Part shown: in pieces, positions 7,569 through 15,201 of the stretch
How the letters are laid out: each line of letters opens with the position of its first letter
Position numbering within the stretch: the stretch's first letter is position 1
Source of the DNA: Phycisphaerales bacterium
GTDB taxonomy: Bacteria; Planctomycetota; Phycisphaerae; Phycisphaerales; UBA1924
Reading direction: 5' to 3'
Assembly (NCBI GenBank): GCA_007693765.1
Contig: RECZ01000069.1
Coordinates: forward strand, 1-47,588
DNA length: 47,588 nt
The notes under the pieces: generated by a model
What the model was told of the DNA's origin: nothing
The model's input: only the letters and a program-made list of their open reading frames with translations
Database searches by the model: none
Made by a program: the position numbers and the translations under genes

Positions 7569-8321
7569 TCACTCCCGCATGAGCTTGAGTTCGTCGCGCA
7601 GGATGGCCGCCAGCTCGTAGTTTTCCTGCGAGATGGCCTGATCGAGCCGCTGGCGGAGCTCGTCCTTCTGGCTCACGGGCAGCTTGGGGGCGAGGGCCTC
7701 ACGCATGGCGTTGAGCAGGCGGGCCTCGTTGGAGGCGTCCACGCCCTCGGCCCGTCCGATCTCCGTGAAGTGGGCCCGGATCTGCTCCAGCCCGTCGTCG
7801 ATGGCCAGCATCGCGGCCTTCGCCTCGTTGGCGTCGAGGGCCTGCGAGGCCATGGCCCGGGCCCGCATCATGATGAGGTAGGGCCGGAACTGTTCGAGGA
7901 TGTTGCGGTCTTCCTCCCGCTCGGCGTGCTTGGCGCAGAAATCGAGCAGGCGGAGGTTCCGCGAGGTGTCGCGGATGACGCCCTCGTAGTCCTCCAGCAC
8001 CAGCAGGCTGATGTACCGGTGGTAGTACTGCACCGCCTCCTCGCGCAGCAGGCGGCAGTCTTCGGCGTCGAGGGAGAAGCCCTCCTCCGAGCCGTGCTCC
8101 TCGATGTGCCCGTCGAGGTTGGCCTCCTGGAGTTCGAGCAGGCTCTCGTGCCCCTCCGGGCGCAGGCCGTCCGGGCGACCCTCCGTCTCCATCTGCAGCA
8201 CGCCCAGGTCGATGCGCATCTGGATCTTGGGCTCGTCGTCCTCGCCGACGATGAGTCGCACGTTGAGTTGGCCCGGTTCGTAGGGCCAGTCTTTAAGCAC
8301 GTTGCTGATGTCCAGCGACAT
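7569..8321 (-). CDS. UVR (UvrB/UvrC) motif-containing protein
   Basis: A 250-residue soluble protein ending in a UVR motif (KDELRQRLDQAISQENYELAAILRDEL), the helical hairpin by which UvrB and UvrC pair and which also occurs in McsA-like adaptors. The N-terminal part has a conserved-looking strand region (LNVRLIVGEDDEPKIQMRIDLGVLQMETEGRPDG) typical of a planctomycete family I recognise only as 'UVR-domain protein'. The middle is helical and contains no zinc-binding CxxC pairs, so it is not a classical McsA. AAGGG lies five bases before the ATG. It is transcribed toward iscS, with about 200 bases between. Role unknown; protein-protein interaction is the safest reading. Confidence 0.8.
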   Translation of the reverse strand: MSLDISNVLKDWPYEPGQLNVRLIVGEDDEPKIQMRIDLGVLQMETEGRPDGLRPEGHESLLELQEANLDGHIEEHGSEEGFSLDAEDCRLLREEAVQYYHRYISLLVLEDYEGVIRDTSRNLRLLDFCAKHAEREEDRNILEQFRPYLIMMRARAMASQALDANEAKAAMLAIDDGLEQIRAHFTEIGRAEGVDASNEARLLNAMREALAPKLPVSQKDELRQRLDQAISQENYELAAILRDELKLMRE

Positions 8322-8731
8322 TCCATCCCTTCCGGCGATCCCATGGCGCCGGAAAGATCATACGCCCCGATCGCCCGCCCTGATCGCCGACGCCCGCGAC
8401 ACGCCGCCCGCACATCCGCCGAAAGCGCCCTCGGCGCTCGCCCCTCCGAGCGTCCGAAACGCCCCGGCCCGACCCCCCGCGGCCGCGCCCCAACCGCTCC
8501 ACGCGGCGCCCACTCCGTCCGTGTGCGCACTCAAGCGGCTCCCCGGGGTGGTCGATGGAACCGGCGACGTTCCGACGCGAATCGGACATCGACACCCCCG
8601 CGCCCGTACTCACTCCGGGCCGCGCATGCGTCCGAAAACACGGCGTCACACCCCGCCGCCCCGCACCCACGGCGGGCGCACGGAACGCACAGGAGGGCCT
8701 GCAACGGCCACGCAGCCGCGCACGCACAAGG
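8322..8731. other. Divergent intergenic region, UVR gene / sigma factor gene
   Basis: 410 bases between the UVR gene and the sigma factor gene. A TATGAT hexamer on the minus strand (8357-8362) is a fair -10 for the UVR gene, giving a leader of about 30 bases with a good ribosome binding site. No convincing promoter for the sigma factor is visible. An AGGAGG at about 8690 lies too far from the chosen ATG, so either a non-standard start about 35 bases upstream is used or this is coincidental. Confidence 0.4.
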
Positions 8732-9643
8732 ATGGCGAAGTCCGACATCCAATCCGACCTGCAGATCTACATGCGTGAGATCAACCGCTCCGAACTCCTC
8801 TCGGCCGAGGAGGAAAAAGAGCTGGGCTGGCGCATCATCAACGAGAGCTGCCCCGAGGCGCGCGACGCCCTTGTCCGCGCCAACCTGCGCCTCGTCGTAT
8901 CGATCGCCAAGAACTACAGCAACCGCGGCCTCTCCCTCACCGACCTCATCGAAGAGGGCAACGTCGGCCTCATCCGCGCCGTCGAGGGCTTCGACCCCGC
9001 CCAGGGCGCCCGCTTCAGCACCTACGCCTCGTGGTGGATCAAGCAGGCCATCAAGCGGGCGCTCATCAACGCCGTGCAGCCCATCCACGTGCCGGCCTAC
9101 ATGGTCGAGCTCATCGCCAAGTGGAAGCAGGCCTCGCGCCGCCTCGAGGACGAGCTGGGCCGCCCGCCCAACGCCACCGAACTGGCCGAGGAGATGAAGC
9201 TCCCCGTCAAGAAGGTGCGCATCATCAAACGCGCGGTGCGCGCCATGCGCGCGCCCTCTCGCGGCCCGGTGGACGCCGACGGCCAGCAGGTGAGCCTCAG
9301 CGAACTCGTCGCCGACACGCACAACGCCGGCCCCGAGGACGTCGTGCTCCTCGAAGACGAGATCAACACCATCCACCGCCTGCTCGGCGCCATCGACGAA
9401 CGCGAGGCCACCGTGCTGCGCCTCCGCTTCGGCCTCGACGGCCAGCAGCCGCTCACCCTCAAGCAGATCGGCGCCGAGATCGGCCTCACGCGCGAGCGCG
9501 TGCGGCAGATCGAGACCGAAGCGCTCCGCAAGCTCAACGCCCAGATCAGCGCCGACAAGCCCTTCGAGAACCTCCAAGAGCTCGGCGCCGCCGCCTCGCG
9601 GCGCAGCGGCTCCCGGCGAGGCGGGGCGCGACGCGCGGGCTGA
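8732..9643 (+). CDS. RNA polymerase sigma factor, sigma-70 family (RpoD/SigA-like)
   Basis: A 303-residue sigma factor with region 1.2 ([21 protein letters not shown]), the full region 2 including the -10 recognition/melting segment ([25 protein letters not shown]), region 3, and region 4 with the -35 HTH ([28 protein letters not shown]). Region 1.1 is absent, and the tail after region 4 is short and Arg/Gly-rich. Length and organisation match either a compact housekeeping sigma or a group 2 factor; sequence alone does not settle which. ATG 8732 is the first start that leaves region 1.2 intact; only AAGG directly abutting it resembles a ribosome binding site, so the start is not certain. Monocistronic, convergent with gcvT. 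Confidence 0.93.
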   Translation: MAKSDIQSDLQIYMREINRSELLSAEEEKELGWRIINESCPEARDALVRANLRLVVSIAKNYSNRGLSLTDLIEEGNVGLIRAVEGFDPAQGARFSTYASWWIKQAIKRALINAVQPIHVPAYMVELIAKWKQASRRLEDELGRPPNATELAEEMKLPVKKVRIIKRAVRAMRAPSRGPVDADGQQVSLSELVADTHNAGPEDVVLLEDEINTIHRLLGAIDEREATVLRLRFGLDGQQPLTLKQIGAEIGLTRERVRQIETEALRKLNAQISADKPFENLQELGAAASRRSGSRRGGARRAG

Positions 9644-9694
9644 GCGAGAACACGCCGCAACACCGCCGCGGAGCGCGCCGACGTGCGGCGGCGG

Positions 9695-10819
9695 TCAGTC
9701 CTTCTTCGCCTTGTAGAACGGCAGCGCGCACGACTGCGCTGACAGTTTCGCGTCGCGGCCAGTGTCGATCTCGAACGCGCCGCCCGGCGCGGCCAGCGCC
9801 GCGTCCACGAACGCCATCGCGATGGGGCGGTCGAGCGTCGGGCTCATGCACGCGCTCGACACCTCGCCGACCTCCGCGCCGTCGTGCAGCACCTTCATGC
9901 CCTGCCGCGCCGTGCGCTTGCCGTCGAGCAGCAGGCCGACGACCTTGCGGGCCGGCCCGCCGTTGTCGCGCGTCTTCTTGAGCGCCTCCATCCCGATGAA
10001 CGCCTCGCCCTGCTCCTGCCCGTCCTTGTCGAGCGAGATGGCGAAATCCACGCCGCAGGACAGGGCGTCGATGTCCTCGCCCAACTCGTGCCCGTAGAGG
10101 GGCATGCCCGCCTCCATGCGGAGCGTGTCGCGGGCGCCGAGGCCGATGGGCTTGATCGGCGCATCGGGGGCGTTGGGGTCGATGTCCTTGAGCATGAGCT
10201 TCATCGCCATGCCGATGGCGCCCGAGGGCAGGATCGCCTCGATCCCGTCCTCGCCGGTGTAGCCCGTGCGGCTCACGGTCACCTTCATCACCAGCAGGTT
10301 CTTGACCGCGAAGCGGTACCGCTTGAGCGAAGGAATCTCCTTGCTGAACTTGCCGATGATCTCCATCACCCGCGGGCCCTGGATGGCCACCATCGCCGTC
10401 TGCAGCGTGCGGTCGTCGATGGTCAGCACCATGTCGTCCTTCTGCTCGGCGAAGTGCCCCATGAGCTTCTCGCGGTTGGAGGCGTTGACCACCAGCAGGA
10501 AGTCGTCGTCGTCCACGCGGTAGACGAGGATGTCGTCGCGCACGCCGCCACGCTCGTTGCACAACAGTGAGTACCGGCACTGGCCGGGCTGCATGTCGTT
10601 GATCCGGCGCGTGCAGATCCGCTCCAGGAACCGGCGCGCGTGCCGACCGTGGATGCGCACCCGCCCCATGTGCGAGACGTCGAAGATCCCGCCCGCCGTG
10701 CGCACCTGCTTGTGCTCCTCGTGCACCCCCCGGTACATGATGGGCATCTCCCAGCCGGCGAACTCGACCATCTTCGCGCCGGCGTCGAGGTGGAACTGAT
10801 GCAGGGGTGTTCGGTGCAC
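9695..10819 (-). CDS. gcvT: Aminomethyltransferase, glycine cleavage system T protein
   Basis: A 374-residue folate-dependent enzyme that takes the aminomethyl group from lipoylated H protein, releasing ammonia and forming methylene-tetrahydrofolate. Recognisable segments are TPLHQFHLDAGAKMVEFAGWEMPIMY at the start, FDVSHMGRVRIHG, the folate-site region SRTGYTGEDGIEAILP, and GLGARDTLRMEAGMPLYGHEL. The start is GTG (10817-10819), fixed by AAGGAG seven bases upstream. No gcvH, gcvP or lpd gene is in the window. It lies 114 bases after panC on the same strand and may share its transcript. Confidence 0.95.
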   Translation of the reverse strand: MHRTPLHQFHLDAGAKMVEFAGWEMPIMYRGVHEEHKQVRTAGGIFDVSHMGRVRIHGRHARRFLERICTRRINDMQPGQCRYSLLCNERGGVRDDILVYRVDDDDFLLVVNASNREKLMGHFAEQKDDMVLTIDDRTLQTAMVAIQGPRVMEIIGKFSKEIPSLKRYRFAVKNLLVMKVTVSRTGYTGEDGIEAILPSGAIGMAMKLMLKDIDPNAPDAPIKPIGLGARDTLRMEAGMPLYGHELGEDIDALSCGVDFAISLDKDGQEQGEAFIGMEALKKTRDNGGPARKVVGLLLDGKRTARQGMKVLHDGAEVGEVSSACMSPTLDRPIAMAFVDAALAAPGGAFEIDTGRDAKLSAQSCALPFYKAKKD

Positions 10820-10933
10820 GCGGGGGCTCCTTGGGGCGGTCGCCGCGGTTGTGACGCGGCGTCAATGGTGGGCGTGGAAGGGGGGCGCAACGCTAGCCGA
10901 TCAGATCAGCGCCCGCCAGCGTCGGCGACGGCG

Positions 10934-11806
10934 TCACGCCGGCCAGGGCGCGTTGTCGAGCAGACGCACGCTCCCCAGGTGCGCCGCCACCAGCGCTCGC
11001 ATCTGCCCGGCGCCGCCAGGCGCGGTCGTGGGGTCGACGGGCTCGAGCGTCGCCGCGTCGCGCACCACGGCGTAGTCGATCGTCATCCCCGCCGCACCCA
11101 GCGTCCGACGCATCGCCCGCTCCGCCTCGTGCACACTCGGTGCGCCGCACGCATCGCACAGCGCCCGCGCCACGCCCGCGGCCCGCGCCCGCTCATCGGG
11201 GGTCAGGAATCGGTTGCGGCTGCTCATCGCCAGCCCGTCGGGCTCGCGCACGGTGGGCGAGCCGATGATCTCGATCCCCGGCAGGTCGCGCGCGGTCATC
11301 GCCCGCACCACCTGCAGTTGTTGCCAGTCCTTCTCACCGAAGACCGCCGCCGCCGGCGACACCAGATCGAAGATCCGGCGCACGACCTGGCACACGCCCT
11401 CGAAGTGGCCGGGCCGGAACGCGTCCTCCAGCCCCCGGCCCAGCGCCTGCGCGGGCGGCGGGGGCGCGGGCACGGGCGCCGCGGCGGGGTAGACGACAGC
11501 GACCGGCGGCGCGAAGACCGCGTCCGCCCCCGCAGCGGCGCACAGCGCGCTGTCGGCGTCGAGCGTGCGCGGGTAGCGGGCGAAGTCCGCCGGGTTGTCG
11601 AACTGCGTGGGGTTGACGAAGAGGCTGACCACCACGCTGGTCCCGCGTTCATCCGCGAGCGCCCGCGCGTGGCGCACCAGCGCCGCGTGCCCCGCGTGCA
11701 GGCCGCCCATCGTGGGCGTCAGCACGCAGCCGCGCAGCTCGTGGAGTTGGTCGGCGTCGGTGAGGATGCGCATGGGTGGGGGGCTTGTCGTCGGCGCCGC
11801 GGCCAT
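10934..11806 (-). CDS. panC: Pantothenate synthetase (pantoate-beta-alanine ligase)
   Basis: A 290-residue enzyme (family usual about 280) that condenses pantoate and beta-alanine with ATP, the last step of pantothenate synthesis. The HIGH-type nucleotide signature is in TPTMGGLHAGHAAL, the pantoate-binding segment is FVNPTQFDNP, FGEKDWQQLQVVRAM is conserved, and the KMSKS equivalent is MSSRNRFL. A Pro/Ala-rich insert (PAAAPVPAPPPPAQ) follows VAVVYP and is longer than in most homologues. ATG 11806 is used; MRILTD at 11773 is an alternative start. It lies 16 bases after the ACT-domain gene, so probably the same operon. No panB or panD is nearby. Confidence 0.94.
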   Translation of the reverse strand: MAAAPTTSPPPMRILTDADQLHELRGCVLTPTMGGLHAGHAALVRHARALADERGTSVVVSLFVNPTQFDNPADFARYPRTLDADSALCAAAGADAVFAPPVAVVYPAAAPVPAPPPPAQALGRGLEDAFRPGHFEGVCQVVRRIFDLVSPAAAVFGEKDWQQLQVVRAMTARDLPGIEIIGSPTVREPDGLAMSSRNRFLTPDERARAAGVARALCDACGAPSVHEAERAMRRTLGAAGMTIDYAVVRDAATLEPVDPTTAPGGAGQMRALVAAHLGSVRLLDNAPWPA

Positions 11807-11822
11807 CGCGCTGCGCCCGCGC

Positions 11823-12314
11823 TCAGCGCTGGACGTCGGGGCAGGGGAGATCCGCCTCGCCGAGGAGCCGGAAGCCCTTCTTGCGGAGGATCTGCCCGGC
11901 GAGGGTCATGTCGTCCACCGAGAGCGCGATGGTGGGGGACCCGTTCGGACGCATCATGACCGGGTACGCGAAGTAGATGTTCAACTCCGCCCCGAGCAGA
12001 TAGAGGCACAGGCTGCTGAGCGTGTGCCCATGCGTCAGCTCGGCGACCACGAGGTCCGTCTCCGAGAAGGGCAGGTTCCGATCCTTGAGGATGTTCCGCG
12101 CCACCTTCGACGAGTTGGGCAGCAGCCGAACCACGGCGTGGTCCGACGCCTCGTGCACTGTGAGCGAGCAGATCTGGCAGCCCGGCGCGTGGTCGAAGGC
12201 CTCCACGAGTTCGAGCAGCTTGCCGACTTTGTTGTCGAGGAACACGCTGAACTGGCGCACGCTCGGCGTCGCGTAGCCCTGCCGCGTTTCCATTGGTGTG
12301 GAGGCTTGACTCAT
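11823..12314 (-). CDS. Tandem ACT-domain protein
   Basis: A 163-residue cytoplasmic protein that appears to contain two ACT domains. The first starts at VRQFSVFLDNKVGKLLELVEAF, the typical first strand and helix, and runs to VVRLLPNSSKVARNIL. The second runs from SSLCLYLLGAELNIYFAYPVM to DDMTLAGQILRKKGFRLL. ACT domains bind amino acids or similar small ligands and usually control a partner enzyme; no catalytic domain is attached here. Adjacent position to panC suggests, but does not show, a role in sensing amino-acid or coenzyme-A precursors. It is the first gene after a well-formed promoter at 12460-12497. An alternative start is METRQGY, seven residues in. Confidence 0.8.
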   Translation of the reverse strand: MSQASTPMETRQGYATPSVRQFSVFLDNKVGKLLELVEAFDHAPGCQICSLTVHEASDHAVVRLLPNSSKVARNILKDRNLPFSETDLVVAELTHGHTLSSLCLYLLGAELNIYFAYPVMMRPNGSPTIALSVDDMTLAGQILRKKGFRLLGEADLPCPDVQR

Positions 12315-12459
12315 GCCGTGCGTCCGATTCCTTCCAGACGGAGCGCCGAAGCAGCGCCCGCGACGGGCCCGCCGCCCACCGCTCGGCCCCCGATCCGGTA
12401 CGTGGCCGCCTTGCGCCGGGGACCGCTAAACAACATCGGCGCACCCTGCGCCAAGCGAT

Positions 12460-12497
12460 ATTGTACACGCCCACGGGGGTTCTACAAGACTTTTTTT
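12460..12497 (-). promoter_or_regulatory. Sigma-70 promoter with A-tract for ACT-panC
   Basis: On the minus strand an A7 tract (12491-12497) is followed by TTGTAG (-35, 12482-12487), a 16-base spacer and TACAAT (-10, 12460-12465). The A-tract sits where an UP element would bind the alpha subunits. Predicted start at about 12453, leader about 140 bases. It is the best complete promoter in the window. Confidence 0.6.
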
Positions 12498-12524
12498 CAG
12501 ACCGATGTTCGCCGTCCGACGCGG

Positions 12525-13424
12525 TCAGACCACGTCCACCGGCCCCGGATCGGGGCACAGCCCGGCCGCGGCCCCCGCGCCGAGCAGCGCCCGCACCGCC
12601 TCGGCGCCCCGCTCGCCCATGTCCACCGTGAGTTCGTTGACGTACATGCGCACGAACTCGTCCGCCTGAGCGTCCGTCACGCCCCGCGCAAACCCCATGG
12701 CGTAGGCGATGCCCCGCTCCCGCTGCGACATGGCGAACGCCACCGACGCGTGCAGCACGCCCGCGACGCCCCGCATGCTCCCGGCGCCGAAGCGGTCATC
12801 GAGGTCGCGCCGCACCGCGTTGAGGCCGAGGGGCAGGGGCAGACCCGTCTCGCCCTTCCACCACGCGCCGAGGTCGGCGATGAGCGCCAGCCCCTCGGCC
12901 GCGTACGTGAGCTGCCCCTCGTGGATCACCAGCCCCGCGTCGGCGCGCCCGGCCAACACCTCGTCGATGATGTCGTGGAAGGGCACGACCCGTGTGCGCA
13001 CGTTCGTGCCCACCATCAGGCGCAGCGCGAGGTACGCGGTCGTGCGCTCGCCGGGGATGGCGATGGTGACGTCGGGGCGCGTGAGCCAGCCGAGGTCGTG
13101 CGCTTCGTGGGCCACGATCCGTGGCCCGTAGCCGTCGCCCATGCTGGCGCCGCACGCGGTGACGGCGTAGCGGTCCTTCACGTGCGGGTAGGCGTGCGCG
13201 GAGATGGCGGTGGCGTCGATGTCCGCCCGCTCGATGGCGCGCCGGTTGAGCGCCTCGATGTCGTCGGTGAGGGCGCGGTAGCGGAACGCGCCGGTGTCGA
13301 TCGCTGGCGCGCGCGGTTCGTCGGCGTCGCCCGGGGCCGGGGCGTGCCCGAGGGGCCACCACATGAAGGCGTCGTCGGGGTCGGGCGAGTGGCCGATGGT
13401 GAGCACGGGGCGGTCGTCGGGCAT
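12525..13424 (-). CDS. mqnD: 1,4-dihydroxy-6-naphthoate synthase (futalosine menaquinone pathway)
   Basis: A 299-residue enzyme with the fold of periplasmic binding proteins that converts cyclic dehypoxanthine futalosine to 1,4-dihydroxy-6-naphthoate. MqnD hallmarks are visible: IGHSPDPDDAFMWWPL at the N-terminus, DIEALNRRAIERADIDATAISAHAYPHV, the CGASMGDGYGP loop, GLVIHEGQLTYA, and VRMYVNELTVDMGERG near the C-terminus. These separate it from MqnA. The start is uncertain among ATGs at 13436, 13433 and 13424; 13424 is preferred because a TATGAT hexamer lies seven bases before it, implying a leaderless mRNA. No other mqn gene is in the window. Confidence 0.9.
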   Translation of the reverse strand: MPDDRPVLTIGHSPDPDDAFMWWPLGHAPAPGDADEPRAPAIDTGAFRYRALTDDIEALNRRAIERADIDATAISAHAYPHVKDRYAVTACGASMGDGYGPRIVAHEAHDLGWLTRPDVTIAIPGERTTAYLALRLMVGTNVRTRVVPFHDIIDEVLAGRADAGLVIHEGQLTYAAEGLALIADLGAWWKGETGLPLPLGLNAVRRDLDDRFGAGSMRGVAGVLHASVAFAMSQRERGIAYAMGFARGVTDAQADEFVRMYVNELTVDMGERGAEAVRALLGAGAAAGLCPDPGPVDVV

Positions 13425-13431
13425 GGGGGCC

Positions 13432-13437
13432 ATCATA
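13432..13437 (-). promoter_or_regulatory. Candidate -10 for leaderless mqnD
   Basis: TATGAT on the minus strand, seven bases before ATG 13424. No ribosome binding site and no clear -35 are present. Confidence 0.4.
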
Positions 13438-13471
13438 GGTTCGTGCGCACCCGACACGTCGCATCCGCCCG

Positions 13472-13954
13472 TCACACCCGGCGCGACATCGCCCGCTGGA
13501 TGTCCCGCGCGGCGTCGCGTTTCTTGAGGTCTTCGCGCTTGTCGAACCGGCCCTTGCCCTGCGCCAGCCCGATGAGCAGCTTCGCCCGCCCGTTCTTGAA
13601 GTAGATCTTGAGCGGGATGATCGTCGTGCCCTTGCTCGACGAGTCCTTCGCCAGTTTGAGGATCTCGCGCTTGTGCGCCAGCAGCACCCGGGGGCGTGCG
13701 CTGGCGTGCGTGGCGCTGCCCGCCGCCGGCCCGTAGGCGTCGATCGTCACGCCGTGGAGCGTGAGGGCGACGGGCTCGGCCTCGGCGCGCACGTAGCCCT
13801 CGCCCAGCGAGACCTTGCCCTCGCGGACGCTCTTGACCTCCGGCCCGCGCAGCGCGATGCCCACCTCGAGCGTGTCGTGCACGAGATACTCGTGCCGCGC
13901 CCGCCGGTTGACGATCTCCGGTTCGTTGGTGGGCTTTTTCCCCTTCTTTGCCAT
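13472..13954 (-). CDS. smpB: SsrA-binding protein SmpB
   Basis: A 160-residue RNA-binding protein that delivers tmRNA to stalled ribosomes. Family segments are present in order: NRRARHEYLVHDTLEVGIALRGPEVKSVREGKVSL, YVRAEAE, the RPRVLLAHKREILKL block, and the basic C-terminal tail GKGRFDKREDLKKRDAARDIQRAM that acts in the decoding site. Length is normal. The internal ATG at 13954 is preferred over a longer frame because the family begins with a short basic MAKKGKK segment. No tmRNA gene is visible in this window. Confidence 0.96.
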   Translation of the reverse strand: MAKKGKKPTNEPEIVNRRARHEYLVHDTLEVGIALRGPEVKSVREGKVSLGEGYVRAEAEPVALTLHGVTIDAYGPAAGSATHASARPRVLLAHKREILKLAKDSSSKGTTIIPLKIYFKNGRAKLLIGLAQGKGRFDKREDLKKRDAARDIQRAMSRRV

Positions 13955-14021
13955 TGGGTGTTCGCCGATCGAAGCGGCAAGGCTACGCCCCGACCACCCC
14001 CGAGGCAACGTCCCGGCCCGA

Positions 14022-15071
14022 TCAGCCCGCGACGATCTCGTCCACCGGCGTCGCCGTCACCCCGTCGGCGCCGCACATCATGATGCGACGCTTCCCCGCC
14101 TGCTTCGCGGCGTAGAGCGCGTTGTCCGCGTGGGTGATCAACTCGTTCCCGTCCGCCGGCTTGCTCACGCTCACGCACGCCACGCCGATCGACATGCCGC
14201 AGCGGAGGTTGCCGTCCGCCAGGCGCGACGCGTGACGCTGGAACGCGCTCTGCAGCCGCGAGGCCAGCGCCACAGCCGTCGCGGCGGGCGTGCGGGGCAT
14301 CAGCACGACGAACTCGTCGCCGCCGAACCGCGCCGCGACGTCCGCCGTGCGGATCTCGGCGTTGATCACGCGGCCCGTCAGCTCCAGCAACTCGTCGCCG
14401 CGCTGGTGCCCGAGCGTGTCGTTGATCGATTTGAACCCGTCGAGGTCGATCATCATGCACGCGAGGTCGTCGTCGTAGCGCACGGCCTGGGCGTACATCT
14501 GCACGAGGCGCGACGTCAGATGGCGGCGGTTGGCGAGCCCGGTGAGCGGATCGGTCATCGCCATCATCTCGAGCTGCGAGACGGCCTCTTCGAGGTCGCG
14601 GTTCTTGCTCCGCAGCTCCGCGAGCGATTCCCGCAGCGCCTCGTGCAGGCGCGCGTTCTCCTTGAGCATCCGCGAGGCGGTCAGGTTCTTCTCCAGCACC
14701 AGCGGCAGCGTGGTGAGGTAATCGAGCGTCTTGACGATGTAATCCGCGGCGCCCTCACGGATCGCGTCCACCGCGTGGCGGGCCTCGGACTGCCCGGTGA
14801 CCATGATCACCGGCATATCGGGGCGGCGCGACCTGATCACCCGCAGCGCATCCATCCCCACGCCGTCGGGCAGGTGGTAGTCGCACAGGACGGCGTCGAA
14901 TAGCGACAGCTCCGACTTCTCGAGCTCCGCAAGCGACGCGACCCGCGACGAGCACACGGCCCCGAAGTGCTTCCGCAGTGTCTCGGCGGTGAGCATCGCG
15001 GTGTCGTCGTCGTCCTCGACGATCAGCACCCGCGGCGGCTGGTTCATGAAGTGGGTGGGGTCGTTGTCCAT
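14022..15071 (-). CDS. Response-regulator diguanylate cyclase (REC-GGDEF)
   Basis: A 349-residue cytoplasmic protein that should make c-di-GMP under phosphorylation control. The receiver domain spans about residues 13-125, with acidic pocket ED(DD) at 19-23 and phospho-acceptor Asp64 (CDYHLPDG). A coiled-coil linker follows (about 130-170, KENARLHEALRESLAELRSKNRDLEEAVSQLE), then a GGDEF domain (172 onward) with intact RFGGDEF at 249-254. The allosteric product-inhibition site RxxD is present (Arg241-Asp244), exactly five residues before GGDEF. It lies 130 bases after the histidine kinase gene on the same strand, so the two probably form a cognate pair. ATG 15071 is chosen; 15047 is an alternative. 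Confidence 0.93.
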   Translation of the reverse strand: MDNDPTHFMNQPPRVLIVEDDDDTAMLTAETLRKHFGAVCSSRVASLAELEKSELSLFDAVLCDYHLPDGVGMDALRVIRSRRPDMPVIMVTGQSEARHAVDAIREGAADYIVKTLDYLTTLPLVLEKNLTASRMLKENARLHEALRESLAELRSKNRDLEEAVSQLEMMAMTDPLTGLANRRHLTSRLVQMYAQAVRYDDDLACMMIDLDGFKSINDTLGHQRGDELLELTGRVINAEIRTADVAARFGGDEFVVLMPRTPAATAVALASRLQSAFQRHASRLADGNLRCGMSIGVACVSVSKPADGNELITHADNALYAAKQAGKRRIMMCGADGVTATPVDEIVAG

Positions 15072-15201
15072 GCGCTTCGCGTTCAGAAATAGCCCGTGGG
15101 CCGGGCGGGGCGTCCCGTGGCGGCTGATCCCCCTTTGTCCACTATCGACCCCGCGGCTCCCCGTCTTGGGTGTCCGCCGCAACCCGCGTTCCCGGACCCG
15201 C

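Noticed and set aside
12488-12524. Terminator after mqnD
   Set aside because: The T-run lies on the plus strand; in the direction of mqnD transcription it is an A-tract, which fits better as an UP element of the promoter for the ACT gene.
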